Origin: Paenibacillus sp. cl123
GTDB lineage: Bacteria > Bacillota > Bacilli > Paenibacillales > NBRC-103111
Length of the DNA stretch: 64,000 bases
NCBI RefSeq assembly: GCF_900101595.1
Contig: NZ_FMYY01000021.1
Location: 57,439-121,438 of the forward strand
Direction: 5' to 3'
A program made the translations under genes and the position numbers. The notes beneath the pieces were generated by a model, which had not been told where the DNA came from, did not search any database, and saw nothing but the letters and a program-made list of their open reading frames with translations. The stretch's first letter is position 1, and every line of letters begins with the position of its first letter. This document shows positions 60,266-64,000 of this stretch, piece after piece.

Positions 60266-62584
60266 TCAGCAAGGAAGCAAGCTGTAAACTTGCCCGCCCT
60301 CCACGCGGAAGACGAGCGTCTGGCCGTCTTCGCCGGCAGATGCAGGAACCGGTCGTTCGTCGGCTGCGGCAACCTGCAGCCTTCCCCGGACGCGAACCCG
60401 GCATACGCCGCTCTTGGCTGCCATCAGCCGCGCTTCGCGTAGCGCTCCCCCGCTCCACGCGATCGAGACTTCATAGCCGCCGCGAGCTCGCAGTCCGGAT
60501 ATTTCCCCTTCGCTCCAGGCTTTCGGCAGCGCCGGCAGCAGGTGCAGCTCTCCCTGATGGCTCTGCAGCAGCATCTCGGCGATGCCTGCGGTCACCCCGA
60601 AATTGCCGTCGATCTGGAAGGGCGGATGCGCATCGAATAAATTCGGGTAGATCGACTTGCGGAGCAGATTGAGCACATACGCATGCGCCTGCTCGCCGTC
60701 CTCCAGCCGGGCGAACATATTGATGATCCAGGCGCAGCTCCAGCCGGTATGCCCGCCTCCGCTGCTCAGCCGCCTGCGCAGCGTTGTCCTCGCGGCTTCG
60801 GACAGCTCGGGCGTCCCGCGGGTGGAGATGGCCGTCCCCGGATGCAGCGCGAACAGCTGGGAAATATGCCGGTGGCCGGGGTCATGCTCCTCATAATCCT
60901 CGAGCCATTCCATCAGTTGTCCGTGCCTGCCGATCTGCGGCTGCGGCAGCCTCGCCCGCAGTCCGGACAGCCGCTCTGCGAACGCTTCGTCTCCGCCAAG
61001 CAGCTCCGCGCTCCGGATGCAGGCCCCGAACAGCTCGGCGACGATCTGTGTATCCATGGACGGGCCCATGCAGAGCGCCGCCCGCCCGCCGTCCGGCAGC
61101 ACATACAGATTTTCCGGCGATACGGACGGACCGGTCACGAGTCTGCCGTCCGGCAGCTCGTACAAATAATCGACGAAAAATTCGGCGGCTTCCTTCAACA
61201 CCGGATAAGCGCGCTCCGCCAGAAAAGACTCGTCCCGGGTAAACAAATACCGCTCCCATAGATGAAGGCTTAGCCAGGCGGCTCCCATCGGCCACAGCAC
61301 GCAAGTCGTAAACAGTCCTTCCGGCCGCGTCTCTCCCCATAGGTTCGTATTATGATGGGCGACAAAACCTCCGCAGCCGTACAGCTCCCTGGCCGTCCTG
61401 CGGCCGTGCTCCCGCATCCGCTCCAGATGATCGAACAGCGGCTCATGGCATTCGGACAGCCCGCACACCTCGGCCGGCCAGTAGTTCATCTGCGTATTGA
61501 TATTGATCGTATATTTAGACTCCCAAGGCGGTGTGAAGCTGTCGTTCCAGATGCCCTGCAAGGTGGACGGCAGCGTTCCCGGCCTGGAGCTGGCGATCAT
61601 CAGATAACGCCCGTACTGAAACAGCAGCCCCGTCAGACCCTGATCCTCGGCGCCTTCCTGAACCCGCTTCAGCCGCTCGTCGGTCGGAAGCTGATCCGCT
61701 TCCGCCTCGCTGCCAGGTCCGAGACGGAGGGACACGCGGTCGTACAGCGTCCGGTAATCCGCCGTATGCCTGGACCGCAGCTCCTCGTAGGATCGTTCCT
61801 GCGCGCCGTTCAATTGGCGGAGGCAGACCTGTTCGGGATCGGCCTCGCGAAACGTGCTGCCCGCCGCCAGCAGCAGCGTAACCGCCGACGCTCCTTCGAC
61901 GGAAATAAAATCGCCTACCGTCCGAATCGTCCCCGTACCGCCCTCCTCCGGTACGGCTCGCAGCAGGCAGACATAGTCCACGCCGTCCCGGCCGCATTCT
62001 CCGCTCATGCCGACCGTTCGTTCATCCCGCGCCCCGCTTGCGCCTTCATACGGCCTCCTGTTCAAGCTCGCGCTCAGCCGGAGCCTCCCCGGCTCGCTGC
62101 AGGTCAGCCGGATCACAAGCACTTGATCCGGGCTGCTGCAAAAAATTTCGCGTGTATAACGCAACCCATGAATCGTATAAGAGATGCGGACAATGCCCGT
62201 CGACAAATCCAGCTCGCGCCGGTAATCCTCGACTTGGCCGTTTGCAGCGCCGCCGAAGAACAGCTTTAACTCGCCCAGCGGCTGGTACGGATTATAATAT
62301 TTCGGCTGCGAGTACATAGCCATCCGGGTCAGCCAGGCCGCCTCCTCCGCTTCTCCCCGGAGCAGCAGCTCGCGGATATGAGGCAGGCAGCTTCGGCCGT
62401 CCGGATTCTCCCCCGCCTTGGGGCCGCCATACCAGATCGAATCCTCGTTCAGCTGGATGCGCTCGTCGCCCGGCTGGCCGAATATCATGCCGCCTATCCG
62501 CCCGTTGCCTACCGGCAGCGCTTCAACCCACTGAGCCGCAGGCTGCTTGTACCAGAGGCTGCTGTCTGCATGCCTTTTATCCAT
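60266..62584 (-). CDS. GH95 alpha-L-fucosidase/alpha-L-galactosidase
   Basis: A 772-aa enzyme behind AGGAGAGG. It opens with the GH95 beta-sandwich ('WVEALPVGNGRIGGMIFGQP', 'RIQLNEDSIWYGGPKAG', 'YQPLGELKLFF'). The helical barrel follows with 'TININTQMNYWPAEVCGLSE', 'FVAHHNTNLWGETRPEG', whose two Asn are the catalytic-site pair of GH95, and 'WLEDYEEHDPGHRHISQLFA' with the catalytic Glu region. The closing 'PPFQIDGNFGVTAGIAEMLL' is another family block. GH95 inverts alpha-1,2-L-fucosides or alpha-L-galactosides. There is no signal peptide, so it is cytoplasmic. It lies 81 bases after the GH43-like gene and is probably cotranscribed with it and sulfatase IV. Confidence 0.94.
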   Translation of the reverse strand: MDKRHADSSLWYKQPAAQWVEALPVGNGRIGGMIFGQPGDERIQLNEDSIWYGGPKAGENPDGRSCLPHIRELLLRGEAEEAAWLTRMAMYSQPKYYNPYQPLGELKLFFGGAANGQVEDYRRELDLSTGIVRISYTIHGLRYTREIFCSSPDQVLVIRLTCSEPGRLRLSASLNRRPYEGASGARDERTVGMSGECGRDGVDYVCLLRAVPEEGGTGTIRTVGDFISVEGASAVTLLLAAGSTFREADPEQVCLRQLNGAQERSYEELRSRHTADYRTLYDRVSLRLGPGSEAEADQLPTDERLKRVQEGAEDQGLTGLLFQYGRYLMIASSRPGTLPSTLQGIWNDSFTPPWESKYTININTQMNYWPAEVCGLSECHEPLFDHLERMREHGRRTARELYGCGGFVAHHNTNLWGETRPEGLFTTCVLWPMGAAWLSLHLWERYLFTRDESFLAERAYPVLKEAAEFFVDYLYELPDGRLVTGPSVSPENLYVLPDGGRAALCMGPSMDTQIVAELFGACIRSAELLGGDEAFAERLSGLRARLPQPQIGRHGQLMEWLEDYEEHDPGHRHISQLFALHPGTAISTRGTPELSEAARTTLRRRLSSGGGHTGWSCAWIINMFARLEDGEQAHAYVLNLLRKSIYPNLFDAHPPFQIDGNFGVTAGIAEMLLQSHQGELHLLPALPKAWSEGEISGLRARGGYEVSIAWSGGALREARLMAAKSGVCRVRVRGRLQVAAADERPVPASAGEDGQTLVFRVEGGQVYSLLPC

Positions 62585-62665
62585 TCAAATTCCTCTCCTG
62601 TCTGTACGTCTCTCCTGAACGTTTGAAGGTTGGCAGGCCAGCTTCCCGGCTCGCGCTTCGTCCGC

Positions 62666-63709
62666 TTATTCGGGAGCGATCGGCACCACCATATTCCACG
62701 TCTGCGTTGCCCGCGCAAATCCGCCTGGGCCATCCGCCGTGGCGGCGAACAGATGTGTCGGCTTTCCGTCCTGGAACAATAGGAACGGCCGCTCGAAGCT
62801 GCCCATCGTCGTCACCGAGCCATCGTCCCAGGTGATGCTGCGCGAATACGCCTTCGGATGCTCGCCTAATTGCCAGTCCAATCCGTCGCGGGAATAAGCA
62901 TGAATGCCCGCATGCGCCTCTCCGCAGAGGTTGCCGTCCATATCTTTGGCGATCAGCTCGTACCGGTCGCCGGTATGCCACACGAACGGGTCCTCTAGGT
63001 GGAAGCGGTCAGGCGGAAACACCGGCTCCTCGCTGACAACCCGGTAAGCGCCGTCGAAGCGTTCGGCCCGCGCCGCCCCGAGCGTCATTTTCCCGTGTAC
63101 ATTCCCCTCATAACGGCGCGCCTTGTAGATCAGCATCACCGAGCCATCCCCATGAATACACGGAGCCGGATTCGAGGTCAGAAAGCTGTCGAAGCGGCCG
63201 GGTCTGGTCGGCAAAATCGGGGCGTCCCGCCGCTCCCATGGGCCAAACACGCTTTTCGCGGTCGCTATTCCGACCCGCTTATTGGCACGGGCCACGATCG
63301 TCCGCGCATCGCTCAGGCCAAACGCGCTTCCTTCCTCCGGCAGTACGTCGGCCAGCGGATGGGTGGAGCCCATATAATAAAGCACGTAGGTGTCGCCATG
63401 CCTCACGATGTGCGGATTATGCGTGCTGCGGCCGTCCCAGTATTCCGCCCCGCGCGCAGGCAGCACGACTTCCTGGAACGCATACGGTCCTTCCGGCGTA
63501 TCGGACACAGCCCGCACGACCTCCGAATGGACCAGCCAGCCCGGATGCATCGGCAGATGCTTGGGCCAGCGCGATGCGAACATATGAAAACGACCGTCCT
63601 CCCCTTTTACGACCGAGCCGCACCACACCCAGTACCCGTCCATTCGGAAGCCCCCGCTGCGCGGAGCCGGCAGCAGCCTGTCGTACAGACTGCGGATTTC
63701 TTTACTCAT
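62666..63709 (-). CDS. GH43/GH117-like five-bladed propeller enzyme
   Basis: A 347-aa cytoplasmic protein from the ATG at 63709 (GGGAGAG eight bases upstream; a GTG three codons earlier is less likely). The propeller pattern shows in 'MDGYWVWCGSVVKGEDGRFH', 'STHNPHIVRHGDTYVLYYMG', 'SNPAPCIHGDGSVMLIYKAR' and 'FHLEDPFVWHTGDRYELIAK'. Glu and Asp residues sit where clan GH-F/J/GH117-like enzymes keep their catalytic acids. I cannot name the exact family. Relatives appear in loci for sulfated algal galactans and pectins. It heads the cluster GH43-like, GH95, sulfatase IV and likely removes a terminal sugar from the imported glycan. Confidence 0.8.
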   Translation of the reverse strand: MSKEIRSLYDRLLPAPRSGGFRMDGYWVWCGSVVKGEDGRFHMFASRWPKHLPMHPGWLVHSEVVRAVSDTPEGPYAFQEVVLPARGAEYWDGRSTHNPHIVRHGDTYVLYYMGSTHPLADVLPEEGSAFGLSDARTIVARANKRVGIATAKSVFGPWERRDAPILPTRPGRFDSFLTSNPAPCIHGDGSVMLIYKARRYEGNVHGKMTLGAARAERFDGAYRVVSEEPVFPPDRFHLEDPFVWHTGDRYELIAKDMDGNLCGEAHAGIHAYSRDGLDWQLGEHPKAYSRSITWDDGSVTTMGSFERPFLLFQDGKPTHLFAATADGPGGFARATQTWNMVVPIAPE

Positions 63710-63796
63710 GCTGGTCACTCTCCCACTTCATATCGGCATGCGCCGTCACCGCCCGATCGGGCCTCTTCCCTCTATTATCAGGGGATCCCTCCCTTC

Positions 63797-63847
63797 TGTA
63801 TTTAGAGAAGATTCCGCCCGTTTATAGGAAATTCCGCCGACAAGTCC
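63797..63847. repeat. Dispersed repeat copy B upstream of GH43-like gene
   Basis: tgtatttagagaagattccg... (63797-63847) matches 31194-31242 over about 45 bases in the same orientation, sharing tgtatttaga.aa.attccgcccg.ttata. It lies 88 bases ahead of the GH43-like start. Confidence 0.6.
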
Positions 63848-63894
63848 TTGGGTCGAGTCTTTGAATTCGTTATCACCCTTGCCCTTTCAAATAT

Positions 63895-63960
63895 AAGAAA
63901 AGCTCCTGATCGGAGTCAATTCGAGGAAGATACATTCGTGTTTTAGCGGTAGCTTTTCTT
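63895..63960 (-). terminator. Possible terminator of a gene beyond the window
   Basis: aagaaaagct (63895-63904) and agcttttctt (63951-63960) pair perfectly around a 46-base loop, with TTTTCTTATATTT on the minus strand at the stem's end. It may end a minus-strand gene that starts past the window edge. No gene is seen from 63848 to 64000. Confidence 0.4.
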
Positions 63961-64000
63961 GCGAGCAGAAAGTTCCACCTCGCTTTATCGCTTTTGTGAA

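Overview
The window looks like a chromosomal segment of a Paenibacillus-type Firmicute (Paenibacillaceae). This rests on moderately GC-rich coding sequence, AGGAGG-type ribosome sites, an S-layer-homology protein, CUT1/Lpl-type sugar ABC importers paired with YesM-like histidine kinases and YesN-like AraC response regulators, and large secreted proteins carrying Big_2, LTD, Fn3 or FIMAH modules. No rRNA, tRNA or CRISPR array was seen.

Layout. 1-3.6 kb: 3' end of an SLH-domain gene, a small hypothetical gene, a secreted beta-rich protein of unknown function, and nine tandem copies of a 52-bp repeat. 3.9-13.3 kb (minus strand): a sugar locus of solute-binding lipoprotein, two permeases, a GH130-like enzyme, an FAD oxidoreductase, then sensor kinase and response regulator. 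13.7-23.2 kb (minus): a three-gene WapA/Rhs-like polymorphic toxin locus whose last large protein ends in a ParB-like tip, followed by a candidate immunity gene. 23.7-28.7 kb: a decayed heparinase II/III-type gene with three lesions, abutting a 5'-truncated AraC-type regulator. 29.0-37.5 kb: GH29 alpha-L-fucosidase, a TetR-MFS efflux pair with a readable promoter/operator, and a 1350-aa secreted metallophosphoesterase. 37.8-40.1 kb: Tn554-like remnant, NIPSNAP-like protein and a DeoR regulator. 40.7-42.7 kb: D-galactonate dehydratase with a divergent GntR regulator.

42.9-63.7 kb is the centrepiece: a sulfated-glycan utilisation locus. From the promoter side it runs response regulator, sensor kinase, solute-binding lipoprotein, two permeases, sulfatase, sulfatase, GH3, sulfatase, two chromate-transporter-family (ChrA) half-proteins, and formylglycine-generating enzyme (FGE). 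Upstream lies a second cluster of a GH43-like enzyme, GH95 and a fourth sulfatase. All four sulfatases are Cys-type and need FGE. Neither they nor the GH3, GH95, GH29 and GH43-like enzymes show a signal peptide, so sulfated oligosaccharides are probably imported intact and desulfated in the cytoplasm. The ChrA pair between sulfatase and FGE genes is best explained as an exporter of the sulfate released. That sulfate-efflux module is the main novel hypothesis. The fucosidases and dgoD point to a fucose- or galactose-containing sulfated polymer, but the substrate cannot be fixed from sequence.
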